DNA of 64,000 bases from Episyrphus balteatus (taxonomy: Eukaryota; Arthropoda; Insecta; Diptera; Syrphidae), in the NCBI RefSeq assembly GCF_945859705.1, contig NC_079134.1, forward strand, positions 155,345,718 to 155,409,717. Direction: 5' to 3'. The notes below the pieces were generated by a model that saw only the letters and a list, made by a program, of their open reading frames with translations, was not told the origin of the DNA and did no database searches. Both the position numbers and the translations under genes were made by a program. Below, in pieces: positions 33,247 through 44,490 of this stretch. Positions within the stretch are counted from its first letter, which is position 1. Every line of letters starts with the position of its first letter.

Positions 33247-35880
33247 CAAATTCGTTATAGAAAATATTATTAAATAAAAAAAAAACATATTTATTCATAA
33301 ACTGCACCTCTTTGTGTTTTCGTTCAAAATTTCCTATTGATATAAATTTAATGACATTTAGAGGTTGTAAGAAGTTTAATTTTATGAGGGTCATCATCAT
33401 CAACATTTTGAATAACCACCATGAATATTGTATAGAGACCACACTGCGTGTGGCATGCAACATTTCTGTCTCAAGGGTATTGGTTCTTATCAATAAAAAT
33501 TCTAATATTAAGGTAAGGTCAAAAGTATTTATATTGATTTCCATATGGAATTATCAATCGATATTAATTTTTTTTTTATTAGTTAAGGACCCCACATTGG
33601 GTTTGAAAGTTTGTTTAAAAAAACACTAAAGAGTATAATCATGCTGTGATAAATGAGATTGTCAACTCTTTTGAGTCTTCCATATCAATAAAATTCTTTT
33701 GCAAGTTATCGAATGAGACAACTTTGTTTTTTTACTTAAAATTTAATTAAAAAGTTTTTAGGTAACCTGAGATGTCACAAATTCTTACTCTAGTTAAAGG
33801 TTTATTTCGAAAAACGAAAGTGAAATTATTAGCTTTTGTAATTGAAAATAAATCAAGTAACCAAAGCTTTAATATTGTATTCACATATTGCACTAAATCT
33901 ATATGGCTAATTGCCTTAAAAGAAGTGATTGTAAACCATTTTAGCCTCAACCTCTTGGGTTGTGAGTTACGACTTTCTGAATACGTCAAAGTCACTCATA
34001 TCTAATTTATGATTTGTGGTTAACCCATATAGCCTTATTAAGGTTTTCAAGTCTCTTGTCAATTTAGTGTAAAAATTAGTGTTAATGAATTTTTGATTAG
34101 CTGTTGAAAGGAGTTAGCTCAAGAAAATACCAACTTTATGGTTATTAGATTCGAAAATCTAATTTTTCATTTTACCGAATTTCGATTTCGAAAATTTGAC
34201 AGCAAATTGACTATTGCAAATCTGCTATATGCCTGAATAAATGAACCTCATAATTATGATTCCAAATCTGTGTGCGTCTGATGGAAAAGACCAAAACAAG
34301 TGAATGAATTTAGATGGCGCCAGTGATTATGCTAATGACAAATAGCAATGAAAAAATATCTTAAATAAATCAGAAAAAGCTTGAAAAAAATAGATGGCCA
34401 TATCATTGGGCAATAAAAAATTATAAATCTTTTACCAAATCCATCTACGCGCAGACGAACGCGCACCATCGCATCGCGCCAAAACCACAGCCATCACTTT
34501 AGAATCTATAAACGTTTTCGTATAATCTGTCCCGGTCATCGTGGAGTGTGTAGTGGCTGGCTCCGCACCATGAATTCCATCACTTTGAGGCATCTACTTT
34601 GAATGTGAACATCATTTACGAGTAGCCCAGCATGCAAATTCCAAACAAGGTGCATGTAACGAGCTGAATAGTGTTCCTATAGGTCTTCTATAGACATATA
34701 CATCATCATGGGCAGCATATTACAGACGCGTGCAATCACATACATAAATCTGACCGCGCAGCGACTGCACGCTTATGCAAATAGTTTACACATAAAAAAT
34801 ATGCTGCCTAGATTCTTTGCAAGAGCCCACCACAACACTCTAAACGGTTTATTATGCTATCCGTTATAAGAGGTGCATCCAAGCCAAGTGGAATAGGTAA
34901 GTTAGCATACGCAATCCACCTTGCTTTGGAATGTGCCACTATAAATCACTGACCCAGGCCTCCCGCTGCTGTCGGTAGAAGTGCAGCTTCATCAAAATAG
35001 GAAGCTTAACACTAAGAAGGCCATAAGGGCCCTCTCGAACTATGTCAGTAGTGTTGGCTTTTTTTGGTCTTCTTCTTCAAAATGAGGCCTGGGTCACGCG
35101 ATGATCATGTAACTTTAACATTCACAATGGCTAGTTAAAATTTATGATCTACCTCTTGAAAGAGATAGATGTCGCCCCATTCAAGATGGTTCGGTCATCG
35201 CTTCGCTCTTAACCCACAAAACATAATTATTTCATCGCAACCGTAAAGTCATTTTTTTTATCTAATGGCTCCCCATAAAAATTAATATTATACAACCCGA
35301 TCGAAAAAGTAAGACGGAAGCTATGATGTGCGAGAGACGACATCACATCCCGCCAGAATTGGTCAGGTTTTCTTTTTTTTCTCGCGGTGGTGCATGCGAT
35401 GCACGATAGATGGCGATCCCGGGCGGATAACGTGGTGTGGTTGATTATATTCAGGTCGATATTTAGCCTTAGGGAAATGGTTATAAATTTATTTTTATAA
35501 CTTATCCCAAACGGTAATTAGTGAAAACCGCTAAAATGGTGTTATTAAGACAAACTGGAAAGTCTGCACTCGCAAATATTGTTAATGGGTTGCTAATTTT
35601 TGTGTTGCACCTGTGCGTTGGCCCGTTGAAAGAGGTTTTTCGAAGGTGGAGTGGGATATTCAATTAAATAGGAAGAGGAGAAATTTAGAAATTTGGTACA
35701 TTCGGAAATGGATTTAAGGGAATTAGAGAGATTGTTTCATTTGTTGGACTATCTAGGAAGCTTTTTTGGGATTGATCAATTAGGAATGTGATGAGGGGGA
35801 GCAACAAAATGAAACAAATCATGATGGTACATGACTGAAACTGAATGCTTCAAATAAATATAGCCGGATAATAAAAGTGG
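33247..35880. other. Non-coding DNA, partly GC-richer
   Basis: 33247-34240 is AT-rich with mirror-strand frames that I reject. 34440-35460 is less AT-rich and non-repetitive and includes a perfect 12-bp inverted pair, TGACCCAGGCCT (34950-34961) and AGGCCTGGGTCA (35085-35096). A higher base complexity could mean conserved regulatory sequence, but I see no gene. Comparison with related genomes would decide. Confidence 0.4.
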
Positions 35881-35899
35881 ACTAAATTTTAAGCAAATC

Positions 35900-36325
35900 A
35901 GAGTAACCTGTGATACTTTCCGGGGAAAATTAAGTAGAAAACTGTTGATACATACGAAGGGAGCTTGTGATACTGACCGGTGGTAGTCATGATTTTTACC
36001 TGGAGGAATTGCTGGCCACCCATGATATCAACAGGGCCAGTTAGTGATACTTACTAGGGCAACGTGACAAACAGACTAGAGCGACCTGTGATATTTACAT
36101 TTAATATAATGATACTGACCGTGGTACAGTTTACTGTTTACTAGAAATACTGAACAATGCAGCCCGTGATACTTGCCAGAGCAGTCTGTTGGGAAAACCT
36201 TACCGAATCAGGTCATGATCATGATATTTCCTGAAGCAATCAGTGATAGGTATTAAAAGGAGATTTCAGTGTTACAAGCGCGTGAAAACTTCTAGAGCCT
36301 CTTGTGATACTTTTCGGATAGCAAA
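35900..36325. repeat. Degenerate GTGATACT array
   Basis: About nine copies of a GTGATACTKNCCGG-like segment, spaced 25-75 bp (near 35910, 35968, 36043, 36087, 36110, 36160, 36216, 36241, 36303), often preceded by CCT or CTT and followed by GGG or AGGGCAAC-like sequence. It reads as an old minisatellite of roughly 50-60 bp units, much diverged, directly left of the CACTGGT element at 36356. Confidence 0.65.
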
Positions 36326-36355
36326 ATATCGAAAACCGTAAACAACTCCTAAATA

Positions 36356-37467
36356 CACTGGTCTGTAAGGAAATCCTCCTTTGAATAAAACTATATTTTT
36401 CTAAAGGATTTTTGTATGCTGATTCCGAATCCGATGTCAGAATTGACTTAGCACGTCACGTTTTTTAGATATTCCCGTTAAAAAATTTCAAAAACCCATT
36501 TTTTTTTTTGCTGTTTTCGAAGAAATATTTTGGCATAATGTAATCTTTTTCAATTAAAATTGTCACGTTTTATGAAAGAACTTATTTTTTTTCTTTCAAA
36601 TTCAGTTTCAATCTTCTCAATATCTCTTTTCTTCTCCGAGATATCTTAATTTAAGTAAGTTTAGTAGGTTTAGCATATCTTACCATAAATAAACTGATCT
36701 CTAAAAATTAATATATATGTATCTTTCTCCCTAAAACAAAAGTATACTTTTCTAATGGACTTTAGTGTGCTCATTTTGAATCCGAACTCAAAAAATTTCG
36801 GTCAGCTCTAGTTTTTTGAGATATTGTAGTTTTTTTTTGAGATTTAACAAAAAAAACTTGATTTTGTGATACTTTAATGCGAATATCTTAAAATCCTGAC
36901 GTGATAGAATTTTTTTTGACTTCGGATTCTAACTCAGCACATCAAAAACTATAACAAAAGTATACTTTTGTTTCTAGAAGAAACAAATCTGAAGCTAGTT
37001 TATCGAATGGTTTTTACAAATAAGATATTTCTAAATAGAAAAATAGTTTTATTATGGTTTTCTTTACATATTTGACTTTTTAAATATAATGGGCATTGAT
37101 ATTTTACATTTTCCTTAATTAAGGTGCTTTTGTTCATGTAAGATTTACTTAAAAGTGAAGGATTTCGAAATGTCAATCAGTATTGTAAAAATAAGTAAAC
37201 ATTAATGTAAAAGGACATATTTGATGTGAATCGATAGGTCGTATTATGAAGAATAAGTCCTCTAAATTTAAGCTTAATGCGACAAATAGTTTTAATTTTA
37301 TACAAGTTCAAATGAATCTAAAAGGGTGATTTTTTAGAAACTACCCGCATTTTTTCAAAAATCATTTTTACAAAAATGGTACCTGATAGAATTTTTCTGA
37401 AACCAGATTTAGATTCAGAAAAGTCTAATCTTTCATAATATAATAAGTTAAATTTTGCAGACCAGTG
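36356..37467 (-). mobile_element. CACTGGT-ended element, copy C
   Basis: A 1112-bp element with ATA at 36353-36355 and 37468-37470. Its ends are CACTGGTCTGTAAGGAAATC and, reverse-complemented, CACTGGTCTGCAAAATTTAA. It matches the reverse complement of copy B along its length, including the ACTTGATTTTGTGATACTTT module and the GATTTAGATTCAGAAAAGTC segment near the end. No coding frame is present. Together with A and B it supports a 3-bp duplication of variable sequence (TAA, TTA, ATA), which weakens a PIF/Harbinger (TWA-only) assignment. Confidence 0.85.
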
Positions 37468-37470
37468 ATA

Positions 37471-39723
37471 TTGGAATGAACGAGTAAAAAAAAAATGTAA
37501 ACCTTAAACCAAAGGAAAATGTTTTTTTTATTTAGAATTTAGGAGTCCTCTGAGCCTTTACCATGAGTTCCATGCATGATGCATTTCGTAGCAGAATGAC
37601 ATTTTGATCGATCTCCTGTACTGTTTTAAAATTTAATCCAGATGCGGATTGTGATAAGATTTTAAAAGCGTATGACTTGTCCAAATCGTTTTTTTTTTTT
37701 TTTTAAGGTCACACCCTAATACCTAACTGGTGAATCAGCTTCTCGTGTCACTTTTTCAAGTAAAGGATTTTATCTGCATTAACCATCTAAATGTCAAATT
37801 AAAATCTTTTGTTTTAAATAAAAATTTTAGTTTTAAAGGAAAAACACTAAATACTCTGATAATTTTGTTGACCTTAAATCTTAATTATTTAAAATCAAAA
37901 CAGAATTATTAATAATATCCGCAGAAAAAATTTCATCCCACTTTTTTAAATTCTTCAAATATCCCAAGCTTAAAACAATATTTCTTGTATGTAAATATTT
38001 CAGAAATAAATGGGTTTTAAAATTTCTAAACGCTTCTTATTTAATTTAAAATTCTTAATCCGAATTAATATTCCTTCTAGCATTTTAACACTCTTAACTG
38101 TTCTTTTAATAATAATTTTTTTCGGAGTCCCAATAAACACTTGATTAAACATAATTGAACCAAGATTATTAATAGACTCTCTCATCAATATTCGACCCCA
38201 CATTTAGTTCTGCTAATACCTATAATAACATGCTCAAGAACAGCGGGTTTGATACTTTTTTCTTATTAATCCGTGGGTGCATCTTAACATGCTTATTTTT
38301 TACAAAACTTGTATAATGAATATGGATGAGTGATGAATAAAAATGTTAAATTTATTGTAACCCAATTCATTGTAGGTATTATCTCCGCTATACCTATCTA
38401 TCTCTAACTTTGAGATGATAAGCATTAAGAGTCATCAAGAACGCTGCTGGAATTTCTCTTTTCTCAAAGCCACTTTGCACTGCACTAAGGCCTACGCAAA
38501 ATTGACATTTTTTTCTTCTTCTTCTTTTTTTTCGAAAGTGGCATTCTGGCTCCTTATAAACAAAATACCTACCCGTGTAGAAACCAGCTCCCCCACCTGT
38601 TTTGGTTATTATAATAGTGCCTCTCCAGATAATCTATGGAAACTGTTTGTTGTTTTGGAATTTTTGTGTAATCAAATACGCCTGTGCATCTACGGGATAC
38701 CAAAAGGAAAAATCAAATATATTGGTTCTTTTTCCGGAAACCCGTCGAGAAAAATATCAACAGATCGTCAATCATTTGGCAATTGGGTTGCTCGCTGCCG
38801 CCGCCGTTGTTGCCATCATTGGAATTGGTAATGGACTTGTGTGGAATTGGATATTGGATGGAATGAATGCCACGAGCCTTGGAGATCTTATTTTCTCTTC
38901 TTCTTTTTTTTTTTGTTTTAAATTATTTCATTCATTTGGGAGTTCCAATTCCGAATCTTTAATTGAATTACTTCCTTCAGCGATATGCATCTAAAGATGA
39001 TACTTTATGGTTATCACTGACATTTGTGTTAGCTCCTCAGTGAGGTGTGAATACGAGTTGAATTGGACATGAATTTTCCAAGTAAAATTGAATACACCTA
39101 ACCTAATTGTTAAGAGAACCTTATTCGGGAGAAAAAATATTGTTCAAGTCGAGTTTTTTTATAATTGAGTTGTTGAATTCATATTGCAATAAAGTAACGA
39201 CAAATGGGTTTATAGTTCATGTGGGCTGAAGAGTGGGCTTAAGTCATTATTAGTTCACAAGAAAAACATATTTAGAACCAAATACCAAAGTGAAATATCA
39301 CAGAGTTATCATTTGGTTATCTTTTATAGAAGGCTACATGATAGTAACGAAAATTCTATTGAAATCGAGTTTACTTTAAATTAAACGAGGTATTCGTTTC
39401 AACGACTTTTCATATAATATTTGCTTAACTTTCTTACACAAAAACTTTACCAAAAATTTTTAATTGTTACCATTTCAATAAATTATGTATATGCTGAAAA
39501 GAAAAGGTCCTAGCTTTGAACTTTGTGGTACTCCGCTTTTGATTTGTTGTATTCCTGATTTTTTGTTGGAAACCTGTTCAAATATGTACATATGTATAAA
39601 CCCAAATTTCTTTAGCTTTAAGAAGATTCCATTCATCAAAATGCTTGCAAATGCTATTCGATGTCTGCGCAATTGTGAATTGTGAAAAGGTACCTAACCT
39701 ACTTCCATTTTCATTCATATAGG
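37471..39723. other. AT-rich non-coding DNA with one open GC-rich patch
   Basis: Mostly AT-rich without repeats. Between about 38650 and 38880 all three plus frames are open. The frame of 38602-38994 reads most like protein (LFPETRREKYQQIVNHLAIG, then an Ala/Val/Ile/Gly-rich membrane-like stretch), but it lies between T-rich sequence with no clear start, splice acceptor or donor. I keep it as a possibility only. Confidence 0.35.
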
Positions 39724-39725
39724 TA

Positions 39726-39966
39726 TGAGGCGTTCAGAATTATAATGGGTCAAGTCCACTTCTCTTTAGGTTAGATGTTTTAAGGTGTTAAAAATTAAGG
39801 GTTTCGTTTTATGTCAAATAAAATAAAAGAAAGACATTTTGGAGCTATCTATCTGTGAAACATTTATTTCAAAAGTTCCTTTAGTTTCTGAGAAAAAGCT
39901 TCTCAAAGTTCAGAATAATGCACAAATTTCAAATTGACTTGACCCATTATTTTTCTGAACGCCTCA
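39726..39966. mobile_element. Tc1/mariner-like MITE, TA duplication
   Basis: A 241-bp element flanked by TA (39724-39725 and 39967-39968). The left end is TGAGGCGTTCAGAATTATAA and the right, reverse-complemented, TGAGGCGTTCAGAAAAATAA; both continue TGGGTCAAGTC. No coding capacity. It lies only 25 bp left of the TGGGCA-ended nest, whose ends share a GTTCAG core, which may be chance. Confidence 0.85.
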
Positions 39967-40093
39967 TATTTTGTTTCCACTTTTCCACAATGGGCACGTT
40001 CAGGAAATATTAGGGACTAGATATTTAGGCAACGTCATTTTCTGAACGTAAATTTGAGTAAATTCGTTAAATTAGTTTGGATGTGATGTTATT

Positions 40094-40627
40094 AGCTGCG
40101 TTCCTTTGGAAATATTTATCTACTTTTTAGTACTTAAAACTACTTTGAAATACTCTTGCTATATTGAAAAAGTAGTTCAAAGCCACAGTACACATAATAA
40201 GGTAATATATTCCGAACGTTGTCAAAATTAGTTTGTCAAAAATGGGCACCAATCTGTCAGGTCGGCCTTTAATTTTTATATTTCAATCGCAGTAAACAGG
40301 AAATTTGTTTTTGTTTTAATTTATAAAATGTCATTTAAAAATATTATAAATTGAAAAATAACAAATTTTCTTCGTGTTTCATCGCGGAAAATGATAAATA
40401 ATTGTTTAAAAATTAGTGGTGTGCGTGGTTTATCGGTTTTTGTGCGTTTTTCGTCGGTATTTTAAACAATTAAGAATTCGGTAGCTGACATTGGTCGCCA
40501 AAGTGTCATGTTTTGACAATCTGGCGACCAATGTCAGTTCGGAATATATTACCTTTTTATGTGTACTGTGGTTCAAAGCAGCTTTAAGTACTAAAAAGTA
40601 GATAAATATTTCCAAAGGAACGCAGCT
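40094..40627. mobile_element. AGCTGCGTTCC-ended element, 3-bp ATT duplication
   Basis: Ends AGCTGCGTTCCTTTGGAAAT and exact complement, matching over about 45 bp through TACTTTTTAGTACTTAAA. ATT is duplicated (40091-40093 and 40628-40630), as shown by the uninterrupted paralogous copy. Length 534 bp, close to the 520 bp of the AGGTGCGTTC-ended element at 48088-48607, which also has a 3-bp duplication. It carries a further element at 40184-40570. Superfamily unassigned; PIF/Harbinger, Zator, Academ and CMC make 3-bp duplications. Confidence 0.9.
40184..40570. mobile_element. CACAGTACAC-ended element, perfect 9-bp duplication
   Basis: GTTCAAAGC at 40175-40183 and 40571-40579 is a perfect 9-bp duplication. 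The 387-bp element has ends CACAGTACACATAATAAGGT and, reverse-complemented, CACAGTACACATAAAAAGGT, with the match running on through AATATATTCCGAAC. A 9-bp duplication is typical of Mutator-like elements (MULEs). The interior includes a second inverted pair around CTGACATTGGTCGCCA. It is the innermost of three nested layers. Confidence 0.9.
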
Positions 40628-40991
40628 ATTGTCAAATTTCGAAATCTACTTAACAATTTATAGATCGCATGGGGCAGACACCAAATTTCACTTCATTTTA
40701 ATAAATAAATAACATTAATTATAACCGATAATGCACATTTTACTCATTTTTCACACAAATAAATTTAATTCTGTTAACGAAGTTCTATAATTAAAAACAA
40801 TCAGCTGTCATGTAGTCATGTTGACAAAAAAAAACTTTCCTAAATGTTTAGGGAAAAATTGCTTGCCTGACTTTCCAGTTAGCTTTCCAATAAAATTACC
40901 TAAATTGGAAGGATTTTTTTTTGACAGTTGACTGATCAGAGACCGCGAAATTACCTAAATATTTAGTCCCTAACGTTTCTGAACCTGCCCA

Positions 40992-42791
40992 AATGATGAA
41001 AAAAATAAAAAAATGGTACAAAATACATTATTATGAGTTTTTATGAACAATTTTTGAAATTGGCGATTTTTGGCTCCAAGACTTCTAAAATTCGGCTCCT
41101 TGCCTCTAAAATTCTCTGGCAACACTGGTGCGACCTAGATTCGGCGGTCAAAAAAGGCGTGTGGCACCTTGCCAATAATTTCCCATTCAAAAATGGCAAC
41201 ACTTTAGTACTATTAATTTCAAAATAAATGAAGTAGTTTCTTAGTTGTAAAGGTTTCAATAGAACCAACTTCTGTTGGCAACAGGCTTCTTCGTGAAACT
41301 AAGCTGAAGAAATTTTGATAAGCAAATTAGGTTATTTATTTGGGTGTCACCAAACTTTAAAGTATTGAATAAAATCAGCGCCAGTGCTGTCTTCTAACAA
41401 AAAAAAAAAACAAACATTTTAAAGGAAACTTCGTTTCACTTCCAAAATTACATCTTCCTGTTGAAGGAAATGTCTTGCAAGAGAACTTCCCACACTTGTT
41501 TAACTTCAAATTTGTGTTTCCCGTGTTTACCTTATGCAAGAAAACGCTATAAATAACGAGAAAAAACCACACACATTGTGTGTCGCATGAGTCTCTTGAC
41601 TTTTCTATGACCCCTATTAAATGTTCATTATATTTTTACTCACCACAAAAACCAATTGTTAAAGATTTCCGCAAAAAAATACAAACAATTCTGACAAATT
41701 ACTTTAAGTCACAGGAAATTCCCAAATGAGTTTACCGCACGTATATGTACTCAAATGTGTATTTTATCTAACAATTTGAATTATTGATGTCAAATGAACC
41801 TGTCAAAATCTAACAAACAACACACAACTTTCTCCTTTAAGGTCTATCTCTATTTGAGATAGGCCGCAACATAAAATCTACACTCCAGACAGGATAAAGT
41901 GGTAATATATGCCACAAAAAATCAGCCACCGGTGTCGTTAAAAGTTTAAACGAAAGTTCAAAAAAAGATTTAAATTGAAAATTTCTTTAGCGAATGCAGA
42001 TCACTTTGGTAAATTGAAATAACAATCGCATCTATCTACAAGAGTTTGACAATGTAATTGCATTTGTGGCACGCGACTTCAAAATACAACTTATGTTAGG
42101 AGGGAAACAATAGCTCAAAGAAGCTAAATCCCACAATTTTTATTTCGGTACAAAAAAAAACCAACCAATTTGCCTTGTGGAACCATTTTTCCATTTTAAG
42201 GCAACAACAACAACAAAAAAACGGACATTTTGGAGAAAGATTGCCAATGTTGTAGGTGAATTGGAAATTCAGGCAACGGAAATAATCATGTTGGGTCTTC
42301 GGTTGTGTGTAGATTGTCGGTTGTAAAGTCGTATCGCTTGAATGGAGGATAAGGAAATCCAAACTCAAATCCAACTGAATGCGCCGGTTGTTTTTTGTGT
42401 GTAGGTGTTTTTTTTGATTATTGCGGTCTTTTGTTGGAGATCAATCCAATTGTTAAGGTGGAGGTAGTTGTTGTTGGTAAAATTGTTATAACCTCTAGGT
42501 GATTATGTTTTAAATTGTGCTGGTGATTTTCCATCAAAAGTGTATATATAAATTCTTTTAACCCTCAAGGTAAATAATGTACTTCATTTGGAATGACTTT
42601 TTTTTAGACGTTTGAATATGTACTTGTACAGTGTGTTTGGAAAGAAAATTCAAGTTCAGGTGAAATAGTAATTTTTGGTCAGGAAAACTTTAAACACGCA
42701 CCATAGTTAATCGTGTTTATATTATTGCAGGTTTTGGGTGTTCTACTTATTTGTCAAAAAAATTAATCCCATCTTCTCAAAAATTTTAGAG
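40992..42791. other. AT-rich non-coding DNA with a solo hAT-like end
   Basis: CTGGCAACACTG at 41116-41127, preceded by GGCTCC-rich sequence, resembles the left end of the hAT MITE at 44082 in opposite orientation, without a partner end; it may be a truncated copy. The rest shows no gene. A GTGTGT-rich and T-rich stretch lies near 42390-42420. Confidence 0.4.
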
Positions 42792-43410
42792 TTTCGACTG
42801 AAAACGTAAAGTATCTTAAGTCAATTTTGATTATTTTTTCATGAGAGCAAAAAAAACACTTCAAAGCTGCCTCACAAAAGTGTAGATTTAATTGTATAAA
42901 ACATTTAGATGTAAAATTTTATGATCTTTTTTATTAAATTTATTTCAAAAAAGATATTTTTAATATTTTCTCCGTTATAAAGAAAAATATGACTTAAGAT
43001 AGTTTGCCTTTTCTATAAATTGTATTTTATATTAATTTCCAAAATCTTAAGTTGACATAGGATGATTTGCCTTTTCACACTCTTTCGGCATTTTCTAAAA
43101 TATTTTATCTTATGTCAACTTAAGGATGACTTTTTGTTTCTGCTTGGACGCACGAAAATATCTTAAGTCAACATAAGATAATTTAAAATTTCACAATAAT
43201 AAAAAAAAGTCTTAACCCAATCTTAAGTCTACTTAATATGTGTTTTTTGAACATAAGATGAAATTGTTTTTGTGCATAAAAAAGCAAAGGGGTGAGATAG
43301 AAAGATGCCGATAAGACATAATTGTAGGCCATTAGGATGGCACTGAGGTTCAACAAAAAAATGCGAAACATCTTAAGTCGACTTAAGATACTTTACCTTT
43401 TCAGTCGAGA
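42792..43410. mobile_element. CTTAAGT-rich foldback element
   Basis: The left end (42795) CGACTGAAAACGTAAAGTAT and the right end, reverse-complemented (to 43407), CGACTGAAAAGGTAAAGTAT both continue CTTAAGTC. The interior repeats CTTAAGTYRACWTAAG segments, themselves palindromic, at least eight times, often followed by GATNNTTTGCCTTTTC. About 620 bp. No coding potential and no clear target duplication. Confidence 0.8.
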
Positions 43411-44081
43411 TTTAATAAATAATTAAATATTTAAAAAAATTTCTCCAATACTCTTTTACTAACTTTCGTGTATTATTTTTTCTTTTCAGGTAAGCGGGTT
43501 AAATTTCTTAGACAAAATTTTAAATACAGGAGTAAGTAAAAAAAAGATACATACATACATAAATATACAAGATAAATTCAGGAGCGCACTTCGATGGGAA
43601 AATGTTTGCTAAGTTATTATTTTCTTGCATATGATGATGTAATCAGGGTTGTAAAAAATCATTATTTTTTAAATGAATTTGCTTTCCATTACTCATTAAA
43701 AAAAATTGTTGCAAATAAAAAAAAAAAATAGGTACATAAAAAAAAATATTTAGGTATTGCAACTGAAAAAAATTGCATTTACAAAAAAAATTAATTGCAA
43801 CTGAAAAATACATAATTGCAACTAAAAATATGTTGCATTAAAAAAATAAATGTTGTTTCAAATAAAAAATTTGCATTCAAAACAAAATTCAATGCAAAAT
43901 GTGTGCATTAAATTTTTTTTTATATGTATATGTATGTAGGTACCTACGTCTAATTTCTTACAATTTTGGGTAAAACCATACTTTAGGCTCAATATTATAT
44001 TTGAAATATCTAGGTAATGTATTTAGCTAAAATTTTAAGGAATTCAACAAATATTAAAAAAAATTGATGTACACATTTTGT
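43411..44081. other. A/T homopolymer-rich DNA
   Basis: Contains repeated TTGCAACT and TTGCATT segments near 43700-43900 among A-runs, and a CAGGGTTGTAAAAAATC motif at 43647 that looks like a hAT end without a partner. No gene. Confidence 0.4.
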
Positions 44082-44482
44082 CAGTGTTGCCAGAGCCGGC
44101 TATTTATCGCCAAATAGGCTCCTTGAACTTTTAACTCGCTCCTTAAAATTTTGATTTTCGATTTATCGGATTTTGGCTCTTTTAAGTTTGAACTTGATGA
44201 TTTCAGGTTCCTTTAAAATCAAAACATTTTACAGCAAAAATCCACCAAAAATGTGAACAGACAACCAATTTGCATTTGCATACATTTCGCATTTTGATTT
44301 TCATTTAAAATTTAATTTTACGCCCGTAGATGAGCATGAAAACCAGAATATAGATATCAACAAAATGAAAAAAATTCCTTATTATAATTGAAGTCTGATA
44401 AGCAAAAGCTATTTGAAAATTAAAAAAAAAATTAAAATCTCATTCGACAAAATTTTTTTGCGTTTTTTTTCTGGCAACGCTG
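44082..44482. mobile_element. hAT MITE with near-perfect 8-bp duplication
   Basis: A 401-bp element with ends CAGTGTTGCCAGAG and, reverse-complemented, CAGCGTTGCCAGAA. CATTTTGT (44074-44081) and CATTTTGC (44483-44490) agree at seven of eight bases. The interior has repeated GGCTCCTT and CGCTCCTT segments near the left end. No coding frame belongs to it; the Phe-rich frame at 44413-44631 overlaps its right end by chance. Confidence 0.8.
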
Positions 44483-44490
44483 CATTTTGC

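Larger units (their letters stand above)
39991..40991 (+). mobile_element. TGGGCA-ended MITE, interrupted copy
   Basis: The same element as 14944-15397 in the same orientation, with ends TGGGCACGTTCAGGAAATAT and ACGTTTCTGAACCTGCCCA. It is interrupted after GATGTGATGTTATT at 40093 by a 534-bp element and resumes with ATTGTCAAATTTCG. The uninterrupted copy reads GATGTGATGCTATTGTCAAA there, so the insertion point is known to the base. Without the insert it is about 464 bp. Confidence 0.88.

Noticed and set aside
43647..43663. hAT end CAGGGTTGTAAAAAATC
   Set aside because: No opposing end or 8-bp duplication was found nearby.
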